This document shows positions 14,850-23,773 of a DNA stretch of 30,939 nt, piece by piece (the first letter of the stretch is position 1; the number at the start of each line of letters is the position of its first letter). Location: contig JAJRTR010000070.1 in the NCBI GenBank assembly GCA_024278215.1, positions 1 to 30,939 of the forward strand, given 5' to 3'. This DNA is from a bacterium. Lineage in GTDB: Bacteria > UBP15 > UBA6099 > JAJRTR01. The notes under the pieces are model-generated. The model saw only the letters and a program-made list of their open reading frames with translations. It did no database searches and was not told where the DNA came from. The translations under genes and the position numbers were made by a program.

Positions 14850-16409
14850 ATGGAAAATGATTTATTAAAAGGTAAAGAGAAAATAATTGTGCTTGATTTC
14901 GGGGCGCAATACAACCAGCTTATCGCACGCAGGATACGTGAATGCAACGTCTATTCCGACATACTGCCCTGCACAGCTACCGCTGAAGAAATAAAAACGA
15001 TAAATCCGAAAGCCATAGTTCTTTCCGGCGGACCGTCGAGTGTCTACGAAAAAGGCGCGCCGGGGATGGACCCTGAAATATTCCGGCTGGGTATTCCTGT
15101 GCTGGGAATATGCTACGGCATGCAGCTTATGACTCTTATGCTCGGCGGTAAAGTCACATCATCCGAATTTCGCGAATACGGACGAACCGAGATGAAAGTC
15201 CGCAAACCCGGCCTGCTGTTCAAGGACTTGAATCCTCAGTTGATATGCTGGATGAGCCACGGCGACTTTGTCGAAGAAGCGCCTCCGGGATTCGATGTCA
15301 TCGCCGCCACTATGAATACTCCCGTCGCGGCGATGGGCGACGAAAAGAAGAAACTTTACGGTGTGCAGTTCCATCCCGAAGTCGTACATACTCCATGGGG
15401 AATTGAACTCATTCGTAATTTTGTAAAAAAAGTCTGCAAGTGCAAAGCGGACTGGACGATGGAAGATTTTTGCGAAACATCCATTGAGCAGATACGCCGA
15501 ACCGTCAAAAACAAAAAAGTGCTTTGCGCTCTCAGCGGCGGAGTCGATTCCGCCGCGACCGCCGCGCTTATCCACAAAGCCATAGGAAAAAAACTTACCT
15601 GCATATTCGTCGACCACGGCCTTCTGCGGAAGGACGAAGGCATAAATGTCGCCGGCGTATTTAAGAAAAATTTCAGGATGAACCTCATACACATAGACGC
15701 CAGTGAGCGATTCCTGTCGAAGTTGTCGAAAGTATCCGCCCCGGAAAAGAAGAGACACATCATCGGCCATGAATTCATAAAAGTTTTCGACGAGGAAGCC
15801 AGAAAACTCGGCCAGATAGATTTCCTTGCGCAGGGCACACTATATCCCGACGTAATCGAGAGTGTATCCGTAGGAACAGGAAAGAAAACAACAATAAAAA
15901 GCCACCACAATGTAGGTGGTCTCCCGGATGACATGCGCTTTGAACTCATCGAGCCCCTGCGGTCACTGTTCAAAGACGAAGTGCGCGACCTCTGCACAGA
16001 GCTCGGCATACCGAAGGAAATCGCATGGCGCCAGCCTTTTCCGGGCCCCGGACTCGCCATCAGGATTATCGGACGAGTGACAAAAGAAAGAATCGAAATA
16101 TTGAGAGAAGCAGACGAGATTGTCCGGCAGGTAATATGGAACGCCGGCCTGCAATACGAAATATGGCAGGCCTTCGCAGTGCTCCCCTGCATAAAAAGTG
16201 TAGGGGTCATGGGCGATCAACGCACTTATGCCTATCCGATTATTATACGTGCGATTACCAGTCAGGACGGCATGACCGCCGACTGGTACAGGTTCGACCA
16301 CGATCTCCTCGAGAAAATGGCGAACAGGATCGTCAATGAAGTGAAAGGAGTTAATCGAGTAGCTTATGACATTACAAGCAAACCGCCCGGAACCATTGAG
16401 TGGGAATGA
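14850..16409 (+). CDS. guaA: GMP synthase (glutamine-hydrolysing)
   Basis: Converts XMP, ATP and glutamine to GMP; cytosolic. 519 residues, full length. The class I amidotransferase half has GICYGMQLM with Cys88 and the catalytic FHPE (His175, Glu177). The synthetase half has the PP-loop LSGGVDSAA (228-236), then [16 protein letters not shown], the [10 protein letters not shown] block, [13 protein letters not shown], and the C-terminal dimerisation end [20 protein letters not shown]. The downstream hpt frame overlaps its end. Together they provide guanine-nucleotide synthesis and salvage. Confidence 0.98.
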   Translation: MENDLLKGKEKIIVLDFGAQYNQLIARRIRECNVYSDILPCTATAEEIKTINPKAIVLSGGPSSVYEKGAPGMDPEIFRLGIPVLGICYGMQLMTLMLGGKVTSSEFREYGRTEMKVRKPGLLFKDLNPQLICWMSHGDFVEEAPPGFDVIAATMNTPVAAMGDEKKKLYGVQFHPEVVHTPWGIELIRNFVKKVCKCKADWTMEDFCETSIEQIRRTVKNKKVLCALSGGVDSAATAALIHKAIGKKLTCIFVDHGLLRKDEGINVAGVFKKNFRMNLIHIDASERFLSKLSKVSAPEKKRHIIGHEFIKVFDEEARKLGQIDFLAQGTLYPDVIESVSVGTGKKTTIKSHHNVGGLPDDMRFELIEPLRSLFKDEVRDLCTELGIPKEIAWRQPFPGPGLAIRIIGRVTKERIEILREADEIVRQVIWNAGLQYEIWQAFAVLPCIKSVGVMGDQRTYAYPIIIRAITSQDGMTADWYRFDHDLLEKMANRIVNEVKGVNRVAYDITSKPPGTIEWE

Positions 16410-16938
16410 TCCGGCTCTGAAAATGATCTTCTCTGAAAAAGACATCAAAAAAGCCGTCAAAAAACTCGGGAAAAAGATATCGAAAGATTACGAAGGTAAA
16501 GACCTCTTCATCGTTGGTGTGATGAAAGGTTCTCTCATGTTCCTCTGCGATCTCGTGAGGCACATTTCAGTGCCGCTCACTTATGATTTTATGTCCATCT
16601 CCAGCTACGGCGCGGCTACGAAATCATCGGGAGTCGTACGTATTATGAAAGACCTCGACCTGCCCGTGGAAAGCAAGCACGTGCTGATCGTTGAAGACAT
16701 TATCGACTCGGGACTGACACTTCATTACCTCGTTAACCATCTTCAGGCCAGAAACATCACGAGCCTCAAGGTTTGCACTCTGCTCGACCGCCCCTACAGG
16801 CGCGAAGTGGATGTTGAAGTTCACTACAACGGCTTCGAGTGTACCGATGATTTTGTGGTAGGCTACGGGCTCGACTGGAACCAGAGATACAGGAACCTGC
16901 GCGACATCCACGCCATCGAGTTGCCGGCCATTCCATGA
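16366..16938 (+). CDS. hpt: Hypoxanthine phosphoribosyltransferase
   Basis: Salvages hypoxanthine (and usually guanine) with PRPP to IMP/GMP; cytosolic. The open frame gives 190 residues and overlaps guaA by 44 bp. ATG 16423 ([19 protein letters not shown]) would give ~171 residues, closer to the family norm, and cannot be excluded; neither start has a strong ribosome-binding site. Motifs: [18 protein letters not shown], the flexible-loop [14 protein letters not shown], the PRPP motif [13 protein letters not shown] (106-118), LLDRPYRRE and the base-binding [16 protein letters not shown]. Confidence 0.95.
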   Translation: MTLQANRPEPLSGNDPALKMIFSEKDIKKAVKKLGKKISKDYEGKDLFIVGVMKGSLMFLCDLVRHISVPLTYDFMSISSYGAATKSSGVVRIMKDLDLPVESKHVLIVEDIIDSGLTLHYLVNHLQARNITSLKVCTLLDRPYRREVDVEVHYNGFECTDDFVVGYGLDWNQRYRNLRDIHAIELPAIP

Positions 16939-16941
16939 TAT

Positions 16942-17751
16942 ATGAGCCTGTGTCTTATGCCTGTGTACGCGGAACTATTGAAAAGAATAAATGAAGCAGC
17001 CGACAGGGCGGCGGAGCTTGCGCTTTTATATTTCGGAAAAGTGCGCGGCTCGCTGAAAAAGGACAACTCTTATGTCACGCGCGCCGACATCGAGATCGAG
17101 AAGTATCTTCGCGAAACTCTGCCGAAAATCGTCGAGGGTTCTGTTGTCGTCGGCGAAGAAACAGACATATCGAACGATGAAATAGAGCAGATAAACAATA
17201 CGGAATGGGTCTGGGTGATCGACCCGATTGACGGCACGGCGGTTTTTATAGACGGACTTCCCTTTTTTTGCATCAGTATTGCTCTCGCGCACAATGGTGA
17301 ACCTTACGCCGGGCTTGTGCGATTCCCGGTAACCGGCGAAACCTACGAAGCGGTCGTCGGATGCGGCGCTTACTACAACGGCAACAGGCTGGACCTTTAC
17401 GGGGACACGAAAATACGTTTGGGGATGCCGCTGTATGTGCCGTCGAAATCGCATCTTAAATACATGAATTCATATCCCGGCAAATGCAGGAGCCTCGGGT
17501 CCGCGGCAGGCCATATATTGCTGGTTGCTCGCGGAGTTGCGAAAGGTGCCGTCGGCGAAGGCTCAGTGTGGGATTTTCTGGGCGCGTCTACTATTCTTCA
17601 GGAATCCGGCGGCAGTGTATGTTATATCGACGGAAACGAGATCGACTGGCCATCGGTGATCACACGACAGGAAAAACTGATGGCCCCCGTGCTCGCGGCA
17701 CTGCCCGGTTGCCGCGATGAACTTGCGGCTGTGATCAAGCCTGTCAAATAG
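16942..17751 (+). CDS. Inositol-monophosphatase-family phosphatase
   Basis: 269 residues; starts 3 bp after hpt, so probably co-transcribed. Metal and catalytic motifs of the family are intact: GEE (71-73), the DPIDGT signature (94-99) and a C-terminal acidic motif SVWDFLGA with Asp211. The usual 'W(D/E)DxAA' reads WDFLGAS. The family includes inositol monophosphatase, 3'-phosphoadenosine 5'-phosphate phosphatase (CysQ), fructose-1,6-bisphosphatase and histidinol phosphatase (HisN); I cannot choose from sequence alone. Adjacency to hpt suggests a nucleotide- or sugar-phosphate substrate, which is inference. Confidence 0.85.
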   Translation: MSLCLMPVYAELLKRINEAADRAAELALLYFGKVRGSLKKDNSYVTRADIEIEKYLRETLPKIVEGSVVVGEETDISNDEIEQINNTEWVWVIDPIDGTAVFIDGLPFFCISIALAHNGEPYAGLVRFPVTGETYEAVVGCGAYYNGNRLDLYGDTKIRLGMPLYVPSKSHLKYMNSYPGKCRSLGSAAGHILLVARGVAKGAVGEGSVWDFLGASTILQESGGSVCYIDGNEIDWPSVITRQEKLMAPVLAALPGCRDELAAVIKPVK

Positions 17752-18055
17752 TGGAGCGACCTGTCGAAAACCTGCTCCTGCCGGAATGTACATAAAGTGC
17801 ACGCTATCGATTCGATATACATGAACACCATTACAGCATATAAAAGCTACGGCATGGATCAATAAACATATAATCAAATGAGTGCAATTATTAACTATGG
17901 TTTATCAAATATCCCCTTATCCAGAAGCCTTTTTGTTGTTTTGCAGGCATTTTCAGGGGGGGAAGTTCAGGCTAAGTGAACGGTATTGGTGATAGCAGTA
18001 CAATATACATGTGCTGCATCAGAATCAGGATTTCACAACTGCAATAAAATATATA
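17752..18055. other. Intergenic gap between convergent genes, weak repeat trace
   Basis: 304 bp with no gene. It is AT-rich towards the right. AGAATCAGGATTTCACAACTG near 18021-18041 resembles the right end of the 180-bp palindromic repeat (AGAATCAGAATTTTGCAATTG) and may be a degenerate remnant. I see no convincing terminator hairpin with a T-tract. Confidence 0.35.
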
Positions 18056-20320
18056 TCAACGAAATTCCACCGGCAGATGCGCTTTCATCGGCAGGCCTGG
18101 GCCGTCGGTAAAGTATAATGTCGCTGTGATTACGGCCTCTGCTCCGGCATCGGGACATGTGATTGTGAATGGTACATCCACAAATTCATTGCCGGGAATA
18201 GACACGCCCCTGCGCGCCGGCTCGACCCTCACACGGGGGTTGTTGCTCGACAGGCTTACCCGTGCGCTACGCGGAATCTCACCGCCAAGTATTCTCACTC
18301 CAACACTTGAAGGTATACCATATTTAAAACTTGTCCATTTGTTTGTAAAGAAAAAATGTTCAGGCGAGAAAACTGGCTTTGCGGCAGAAGTTGTAAATTC
18401 TCTTTCCATACCGCCATGTGATACATACGTGACAATGAAATCTGATTTTAATAGGGAATCATTTAAAATATCAATGCGGAGTTCGCCACCCGGGGTAAGC
18501 CTGTTTCTCCGGGCAATCATGTTTCCTTTCGACCTGCTGCCTGCATAGGTGATAATATTATATATTGAATTCGGTCCTCTCAAACGCAGCTTGAGAGAGC
18601 TTTTTCCTGAATGTACATTGTCGAGCTTCACATCGAAATCGCCGTAATCAAATGCGAGTTCATCGGCAAACAACATGCTACTGCCGATGTTTGCGTCTTT
18701 TTGCGGACCGCCTGTAACATCCGATAGTCTTGAGTACACGACACCGCCCGACAGTCCTGTTGCCACACACTTTTTCCAGAAATTATTCATGCTTGCGAGA
18801 ATCCTGAATAATGAGTTTCCCCTCGAATCCGCAGTCGTTTCTCCCCATCGCAGGAATGTCACCGGTTTACTGTTTTTGTTCAGCGCAGAGCCGGTCTCAC
18901 ATATTTGAGTGTCGAACGAGTTTGCGTCTTCTCCGTAAATATTGATTCCGGCATAATAAAAATCTGTAAAATCGGTGTCCAGCGGTCCCGAATATGCTAT
19001 AGGGCGTCTATAATGATCGAGCGCCCGGATAGTTTTCACCATTTCTATTATTTCTCTTTTGCTGCTTCCCGATATATCCCAATACAGGATATTGGGATAC
19101 TCTCTGAGTGCGAGCACTGTTTTTGCCCAGTCGGTGGACAGGACGGGAATCACCATAATCGCCTGCCGGGCTGTTTCCTTCATAATATCCGGTGCGGGTT
19201 CCGGAAGACGAATAGTGTTGACGCCAAGCGTATGCAACTTTTCGACCTGCTTTGCGATTTCTTTTCGATCCAGCGTCAACAGCCCGCCGGCACCGCCTGT
19301 GTATGTACCGCCGGGAATGCCTTCGACACCCTTAACCCTGAATTCGTCGGTATTGACGATAATGCTGTCGCTGGTCGCCACAATATGTGTTCCATTAAAT
19401 TGCAGGGCGGCTGTATCGCTGACACCGGCGGATGTTTTCAATGTCACAATTGCCGTATACTTTTCATAAACCGGACTGGTTTTCCATGAAAAGTCGACAA
19501 TTTCACCTCCGGGCTCCACCTTTGTCTCGATGCCGGTTGTGAATATCACATCACCCGACAGAGTGATGATCTTCAGTGAAACATCACAATCCGCCGGGTT
19601 CTCCATCATGTTGCCAAGCATCACGAATATCCGGTGTTCGATAAGTCCGTTCCATACAACATAGTTGGAAAGACGCTCAATCATATTTATAAAAACCGGC
19701 GGATGCGACACGAGATAGACATTCCCGGTGATGCCGGACAGTCCCTTGAAAGGTGCACTGTCGTGTTTCTCAATATAATGGCTTTTTCGCGCAGGATCAT
19801 TTACGACGCGCACGGCAATTGTGTTTTCTTCGCCGGGCTTCAATATGCCGCTGATGGGGAATGCGTTCGGCCAGTCCAGCAGCCACACACGCTGGTAAAC
19901 ACCGTGCTGGGTTTCCTCGAGAGGTGGTTGAAAAACCGGGAATTTCAGTTTTCTGCCATTCAGCCATACTTCCGCCTCATCCAGTGTCTGTTCGAATCTC
20001 AACCATGAATACTTTTTTTTCTTCGACGGCGTGAATGTATGTCTGTACCATAAAACGTTCTTTCCTTTAATACCCTGTGATTGCCATGCACCGGGAACAT
20101 TTATGGTTTTCCAGTCTGTATCGTCGAATTCCGCTATGTAAAAGCCAGGCAGGTTTTTTGTACAATATTTCCATTTCCCATTCAGGGTTTCTTTCTTACC
20201 GGGCCCGTACTCAGGAATAAAAACATCAGCGTATATGATATGATTTCTTTCGGCACCAAAAAGTATGTACACTGTACAAAGTAAGATAAATAATGCTTTT
20301 TTAATGTTTGCTATTCCCAA
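18056..20320 (-). CDS. Secreted glycoside hydrolase family 2-like protein, catalytic acid/base apparently lost
   Basis: About 754 residues from TTG 20318-20320, with GGAAAAG ~5 nt upstream. The frame stays open to an ATG at 20446 but there runs through repeat-derived sequence. A signal peptide (ANIKKALFILLCTVYILFG) is followed by a GH2-type jelly-roll domain (LNGKWKYC, NVPGAWQSQG, WYRHTFTP, AEVWLNGRK, GVYQRVWLL, NTIAVRVVND). An Ig-like domain follows, then a barrel starting FRVKGVEGIPGG. At the acid/base position, normally 'NE' after the W-S/D-x run, the protein reads NILYWDISGSS, so the glutamate is missing. A later RWGE could be the nucleophile (Glu ~494). The C-terminal ~200 residues look like beta domains. 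Likely exported; substrate unknown and catalysis doubtful. Confidence 0.75.
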   Translation of the reverse strand: MGIANIKKALFILLCTVYILFGAERNHIIYADVFIPEYGPGKKETLNGKWKYCTKNLPGFYIAEFDDTDWKTINVPGAWQSQGIKGKNVLWYRHTFTPSKKKKYSWLRFEQTLDEAEVWLNGRKLKFPVFQPPLEETQHGVYQRVWLLDWPNAFPISGILKPGEENTIAVRVVNDPARKSHYIEKHDSAPFKGLSGITGNVYLVSHPPVFINMIERLSNYVVWNGLIEHRIFVMLGNMMENPADCDVSLKIITLSGDVIFTTGIETKVEPGGEIVDFSWKTSPVYEKYTAIVTLKTSAGVSDTAALQFNGTHIVATSDSIIVNTDEFRVKGVEGIPGGTYTGGAGGLLTLDRKEIAKQVEKLHTLGVNTIRLPEPAPDIMKETARQAIMVIPVLSTDWAKTVLALREYPNILYWDISGSSKREIIEMVKTIRALDHYRRPIAYSGPLDTDFTDFYYAGINIYGEDANSFDTQICETGSALNKNSKPVTFLRWGETTADSRGNSLFRILASMNNFWKKCVATGLSGGVVYSRLSDVTGGPQKDANIGSSMLFADELAFDYGDFDVKLDNVHSGKSSLKLRLRGPNSIYNIITYAGSRSKGNMIARRNRLTPGGELRIDILNDSLLKSDFIVTYVSHGGMEREFTTSAAKPVFSPEHFFFTNKWTSFKYGIPSSVGVRILGGEIPRSARVSLSSNNPRVRVEPARRGVSIPGNEFVDVPFTITCPDAGAEAVITATLYFTDGPGLPMKAHLPVEFR

Positions 20321-20380
20321 AGCAACTTTTCCAATTGGCTCGTTATCCGAATTTGCAAACTGAATGCCGGAACTCTTACA
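20318..20380. repeat. Degenerate end fragments of the 180-bp repeat near the GH2-like start
   Basis: AACTTTTCCAATTGGCTCGTT (20325-20345 region) matches the right end of the palindromic repeat, ATTTTGCAATTGGCTCGTT. A nearby TTTGCAAACTGAATGCCGG resembles the left-end/mini-palindrome type. Together they suggest that a copy inserted and decayed in the 5' region of the GH2-like gene, which explains the odd in-frame N-terminal extension. Confidence 0.45.
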
Positions 20381-20621
20381 GGCCAAGTTCTGCTGCTTAT
20401 ATATTAACAGCACTATCTTTACATACACAAAAGTCGCGCCCGGCACGCATGACTATTCTATACCCATAGCAGCAATCGGCACAATAGACACATTTTTTTG
20501 TCTCACTTCCGTATCTGTGCGAATCGGATATAGATATATAATATATTGAGGTTAGTTGCTGGCTAGCAGGACATCGGTAACCCAAACTGCTAGAAATAAA
20601 TAGCAGGAGATCGTGCACTAT

Positions 20622-20654
20622 GGGCCTCAAAGAGGCCCCGCCCCCATGGGGGCG
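20622..20654. terminator. Tandem GC-rich hairpins in the IS left end
   Basis: GGGCCTC-AAA-GAGGCCC (20622-20638) is followed directly by the perfect palindrome CGCCCCCATGGGGGCG (20639-20654). They lie just downstream of the transposase gene, between two terminal motif copies. They may block transcription into or out of the IS. There is no T-tract, so the role is uncertain. Confidence 0.5.
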
Positions 20655-20687
20655 CCAAACTAGCAGCACATCGTGCACCTTGAAAAG

Positions 20688-20791
20688 TTAATATCGTTTG
20701 TACTCGAAAGGGATCGGATATTCAAAAGCATCGATGAGTTGGCCGTCAATACGCACCTGGAGTTGATAGATATCAGTGCAGATAGTGGCGA
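20688..20791 (-). other. Transposase C-terminal extension in the -1 frame
   Basis: Immediately past the in-frame TGA of the transposase, the -1 frame continues as KYEYVIATICTDIYQLQVR, then IDGQLIDAFEYPIPFEYKRY, and stops at 20688-20690. This is typical of the C-terminal beta segment of IS481-type transposases. The joint is at GCG-TTA-AAT (20804-20812), where the heptamer G_TTA_AAT would allow a -1 slip in exactly the needed direction. It is either programmed frameshifting or a single-base deletion. Confidence 0.65.
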
Positions 20792-21874
20792 TCACGTATT
20801 CGTATTTAACGCTTCGGGCATTTTGAATTTCTCTCCGAATACGTCGATATTAAGGTTGCTACGAACGAATCGCACAAGGTGTATGTATCCGTCGGCAAGC
20901 GACAGGCCGATCTTTTTTAGAGAAACCGATCTGTCCAGTTTGTGGGTATTTATTCCTTCGGCTTGTATGTGCTGCATTGGTGTTTTTCCCTTTATGCCGG
21001 TGCAACGATGGTTCTTGTTCCGGAAATCCTCAAATTTTCGGGCTTCCTGCTTGAGATGCTTGAAGCTGGTGAAGAATTGTCCACGGTAGAACTTCTTATC
21101 GAAAACATCCTGGAACTTTTCGATGATGCCGTTGCGCCAGGGCTCACCAACGGGGATGAATATTACCTGGACGCCCAATTTAAGGCACATGCGCAGAACG
21201 AGCCCGAGTGAATGGGGATAGCGGTTGCTTCCCCGAAAACTCAACTCATTGTCCATTTGAAGGTATTCCGGCAAACCGATCGTTTTCCAGGAGCGAAGCA
21301 GTCCACGGGCTACATCCTCGTCCCCTTTTGTACGGCACGGATTCACGGCTGCCAGATAAGTTTCAAGGTCGAATACATTGAAACTGTAAAAGCGACCGTC
21401 GTTTTTGATGTAGCGGGGGCCAACCAGGTCCGCCTGCTGAATCGAATCGGAAAAAATGTTCTTCACATCCGGGTAGGCTTTGCCCACCGGTTTATATCGC
21501 TTCTTTTCTCTTACAACATTATAGCGCTTCAGTATTCTGTCTATCGTCCAGGCCGGCAGAGGCGCCATTCCCAGTTTTTCCATCTCCCACTGGATGGAAA
21601 GCGAACCGACTTGGGCGTATTTTGTCTCTTCGAGAGTGGAACGTATCTGGAGCACTGTTGCCTCGACTTCTTCAGAGGTTTTGTTTGACACACGTTTCGG
21701 GGCTCGTGAAAGAGTTTGATACCACTGCGTGTCATTGGACTTGTAACGCTCCAGCCATTTGAAGAACCATCTCTTGCTTCTTCCCAGTTCGGTGTATATC
21801 TCGATTGGCGCTTTGCCTTCCACATACATCCTTATTGCAAGTTTGCGTGTTTCTTCCTCGGCAGCATTGTTCAT
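20792..21874 (-). CDS. IS481-like DDE transposase
   Basis: 360 residues in the zero frame; AGGAG lies 7 nt before the ATG. The N-terminus has a helix-turn-helix (IEIYTELGRSKRWFFKWLER) and a second HTH-like region (SIQWEMEKLGMAPLPAWTID). The rve-type integrase core supplies the DDE triad as Asp149 (QQADLVGPRY), Asp208 (YLQMDNELSF) and Glu252 (EPWRNGIIEKFQ). The zero frame ends with PEALNTNT. The natural C-terminus seems to continue in the -1 frame to 20688, so this copy is either frameshift-regulated or slightly damaged. Confidence 0.88.
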   Translation of the reverse strand: MNNAAEEETRKLAIRMYVEGKAPIEIYTELGRSKRWFFKWLERYKSNDTQWYQTLSRAPKRVSNKTSEEVEATVLQIRSTLEETKYAQVGSLSIQWEMEKLGMAPLPAWTIDRILKRYNVVREKKRYKPVGKAYPDVKNIFSDSIQQADLVGPRYIKNDGRFYSFNVFDLETYLAAVNPCRTKGDEDVARGLLRSWKTIGLPEYLQMDNELSFRGSNRYPHSLGLVLRMCLKLGVQVIFIPVGEPWRNGIIEKFQDVFDKKFYRGQFFTSFKHLKQEARKFEDFRNKNHRCTGIKGKTPMQHIQAEGINTHKLDRSVSLKKIGLSLADGYIHLVRFVRSNLNIDVFGEKFKMPEALNTNT

Positions 21875-22022
21875 GTCAATCTCCTCTTTTTAGAGAAGAT
21901 TGTTCTGCGAACGATATTTTGTTTTCAAGGTTCAATTCACATCAGGGTGCACGATGTGCTGCTATCGATTACACTATTAAAGGTGCACGATGTCTGGGTG
22001 CACGATGTGCCGCTAGTCATCA

Positions 22023-22352
22023 GTTAGTTATTAAAAGATACATTTTGCAATAATGTATTGTCGCTAACTGAAAACCGGGCTGCGGAGAGCAGAATATCAG
22101 TACTGTACTTTCGTAGAGTAGTAGGGAGGAAATTAAGATCACATGCCATGCACAAGGCAGATTAAAAGGTGCATTTCGCAAAAACTGATGTTTTTGCATT
22201 CCAGAGTTTTCCTGAAAGTGCCGGTCATGCACAAAAGGAGAGTCTGTAATACTGAGAAAATATAGCAATCTTCAGTTGAATAAAGGCAGTTTTATCAACT
22301 CGCCTGTAAAAAGCTACTTATTTCCTTACGTCTTTTCATGGTTGACACTAAA
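22023..22352. other. Gene-free region right of the IS, one perfect hairpin
   Basis: About 330 bp downstream of the PaaK-like gene on the minus strand. It contains the perfect stem GCAAAAAC-TGAT-GTTTTTGC (22178-22197) and an imperfect stem around GTTGAATAAA / TTTTATCAAC (22273-22298). Either could mark the 3' end of the leftward PaaK-like transcript. I see no gene. Confidence 0.4.
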
Positions 22353-23714
22353 CTACCTGCCTTCAGGTTTTATGCCTTCGATACGGTAATCGCGTCTGCC
22401 TTCATGATCGAGTCGTTTGTCGACGAAACGCTTCAGCTTTATGTTGTCCGCGCGCAGACTGCCTGTCGGATTAAACTTGATTTTCAGATTGAACATACCA
22501 TAAGACACATTATTCGCCATATCTTTGTCTTCTCTGAATATTGCCGACATAACTTCTTCAGACAGTTTGTCGGAAGGTGTGTCGGTCTCGAGATTCAACT
22601 CCAGTACTTCCTTATTCCCCTCCCAGTATGCGACAAGCTGGTAGTCGCGCCCGATCGCTTCGACAGAATGAATGGCGCGGTCGAATACGTTAGGGAGAAA
22701 GTAGGCCGTGCCGATCTTTATCTTATCGTCGACCCTGCCGGGAACACTCTCGAGGCGGCGCGTGGGTAGTCCGCAGCCACACTTCTCATTTATTATCCGC
22801 CCGACATCGCCTGTGCGATATCTTATAAGCGGCATGCAACGCCTGCTAAGGGTTGTCAGCACGATCTCGCCGTAACCGTCTTCTGCCGGATTGTCGATCT
22901 CGACAAGGTTCAATAGCTCTTCAAGATGGTAACCGTTTTTTCTGATGCACTCGCCTCCGACACCGCCGCAGGCCTCCGTAAGGCCATAAGTCGCGTAGAC
23001 ATTGCAGCCCCACACGCGCTCCATCCACGAACGCACCTGGGGTGTGATACGCTCACCCGCGGTCATTATTCCTTTTATCTTCGGAGCACCGTGTTTCTCC
23101 GCCAGGTCCGTCACCCGCATCAACAGTGACGGATACCCGATAAGTGCGTTTATCTTATAATTGTCCAGCCGTTCATATATGCTCTCCGGAGATGTCTTGC
23201 TTGCGCCGAGACAGTATGCGCCAAGCCGCTCGACCCCGCGCTGGAACACAAATCCCGGCACCCAGAATGAGTAATTGAAGCAGTTGAGAAAACGATCGGT
23301 CCGGTAAAAATCCAACATGAGCAGACCCACCATGCACGAATTCGCCATTTTATTGATTTCGTGCCATGTGAAATGCAGCCATTTATTTCTGCCCTGCGTG
23401 CCGGTCGTCTCGAAAGCTATGTGATCGGGCCGGCAGATAAAATCCTTCCTGCGTTCTATAAGGTCCAGCCCCAGAGTGAAAATATCTCCGAGGTCTTCGA
23501 TGGAATTCACGGCTTCAGGGGTGATTCCGTGCCGCTTAAAGCAGTCTCTGTAAAATTTCGACTCCGTGGCGCAATAGGTAACGAGTTCCTTCAGCCGTCG
23601 CCTCTGTACCCGTTCCACGACACCACGGGGAACAAAACGCATGGCACTGTATATATGTCCCGCCCTGACCCTGCTCTTGAAATATTCCCTAACCGCTTTT
23701 CCGGCGCTGCTCAT
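22353..23714 (-). CDS. Phenylacetate-CoA ligase-like (PaaK/CapK) adenylate-forming enzyme
   Basis: 453 residues. The enzyme family activates a carboxylate with ATP to an acyl-AMP. Adenylation motifs can be followed: the phosphate-binding A3 loop FETTGTQGRNKW (101-112), GYPSLLMRV, TAGERITPQVRSWMERVWG, A5 ATYGLTEACGG (YGLTE 243-247), the A7-like MPLIRYRTGDVG (R300-D303) and DDKIKIGTAYFLPNVFD, the start of the C-terminal AMP-binding domain. Length and order match PaaK/CapK proteins. A good ribosome-binding site (AAGGGATGG) precedes the ATG. It follows a divergent paralogue 59 bp upstream on the same strand. The substrate is unknown; CapK-like homologues are often beside polysaccharide genes. Confidence 0.85.
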   Translation of the reverse strand: MSSAGKAVREYFKSRVRAGHIYSAMRFVPRGVVERVQRRRLKELVTYCATESKFYRDCFKRHGITPEAVNSIEDLGDIFTLGLDLIERRKDFICRPDHIAFETTGTQGRNKWLHFTWHEINKMANSCMVGLLMLDFYRTDRFLNCFNYSFWVPGFVFQRGVERLGAYCLGASKTSPESIYERLDNYKINALIGYPSLLMRVTDLAEKHGAPKIKGIMTAGERITPQVRSWMERVWGCNVYATYGLTEACGGVGGECIRKNGYHLEELLNLVEIDNPAEDGYGEIVLTTLSRRCMPLIRYRTGDVGRIINEKCGCGLPTRRLESVPGRVDDKIKIGTAYFLPNVFDRAIHSVEAIGRDYQLVAYWEGNKEVLELNLETDTPSDKLSEEVMSAIFREDKDMANNVSYGMFNLKIKFNPTGSLRADNIKLKRFVDKRLDHEGRRDYRIEGIKPEGR

Positions 23715-23773
23715 TTACCATCCATCCCTTCCCGCCCCATCAGTTCTCTCGACAGACATTTCGGCAGCCGTTT

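Larger units (their letters stand above)
20557..22022. mobile_element. Insertion sequence with TG..CA imperfect inverted repeats and 6-bp target duplication
   Basis: A 1466-bp element. The left end TGCTGGCTAGCAGGACATCG and the right end (reverse complement) TGATGACTAGCGGCACATCG match at 23 of 31 positions over 31 bp. It is flanked by the direct repeat GTTAGT at 20551-20556 and 22023-22028. Within the ends the motif AGCAGCACATCGTGCACC and variants recur: at about 20600-20620 and 20661-20680 on the left, and at 21954-21964 and 21981-21990 on the right. These look like arrays of transposase-binding sites. One leftward transposase gene occupies the interior. Family is probably IS481-like (rve-type DDE). 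It sits upstream of the GH2-like gene. Confidence 0.85.

Noticed and set aside
20321-20446. Start of the GH2-like gene at ATG 20446
   Set aside because: It would place 42 residues of repeat-derived sequence before a normal signal peptide. TTG 20318-20320 has a purine-rich site at the right distance.
20557-20685. CRISPR-like array in the repeated CATCGTGCACC motifs
   Set aside because: Motifs are few, irregularly spaced and inverted at the two ends, fitting IS ends rather than a CRISPR.
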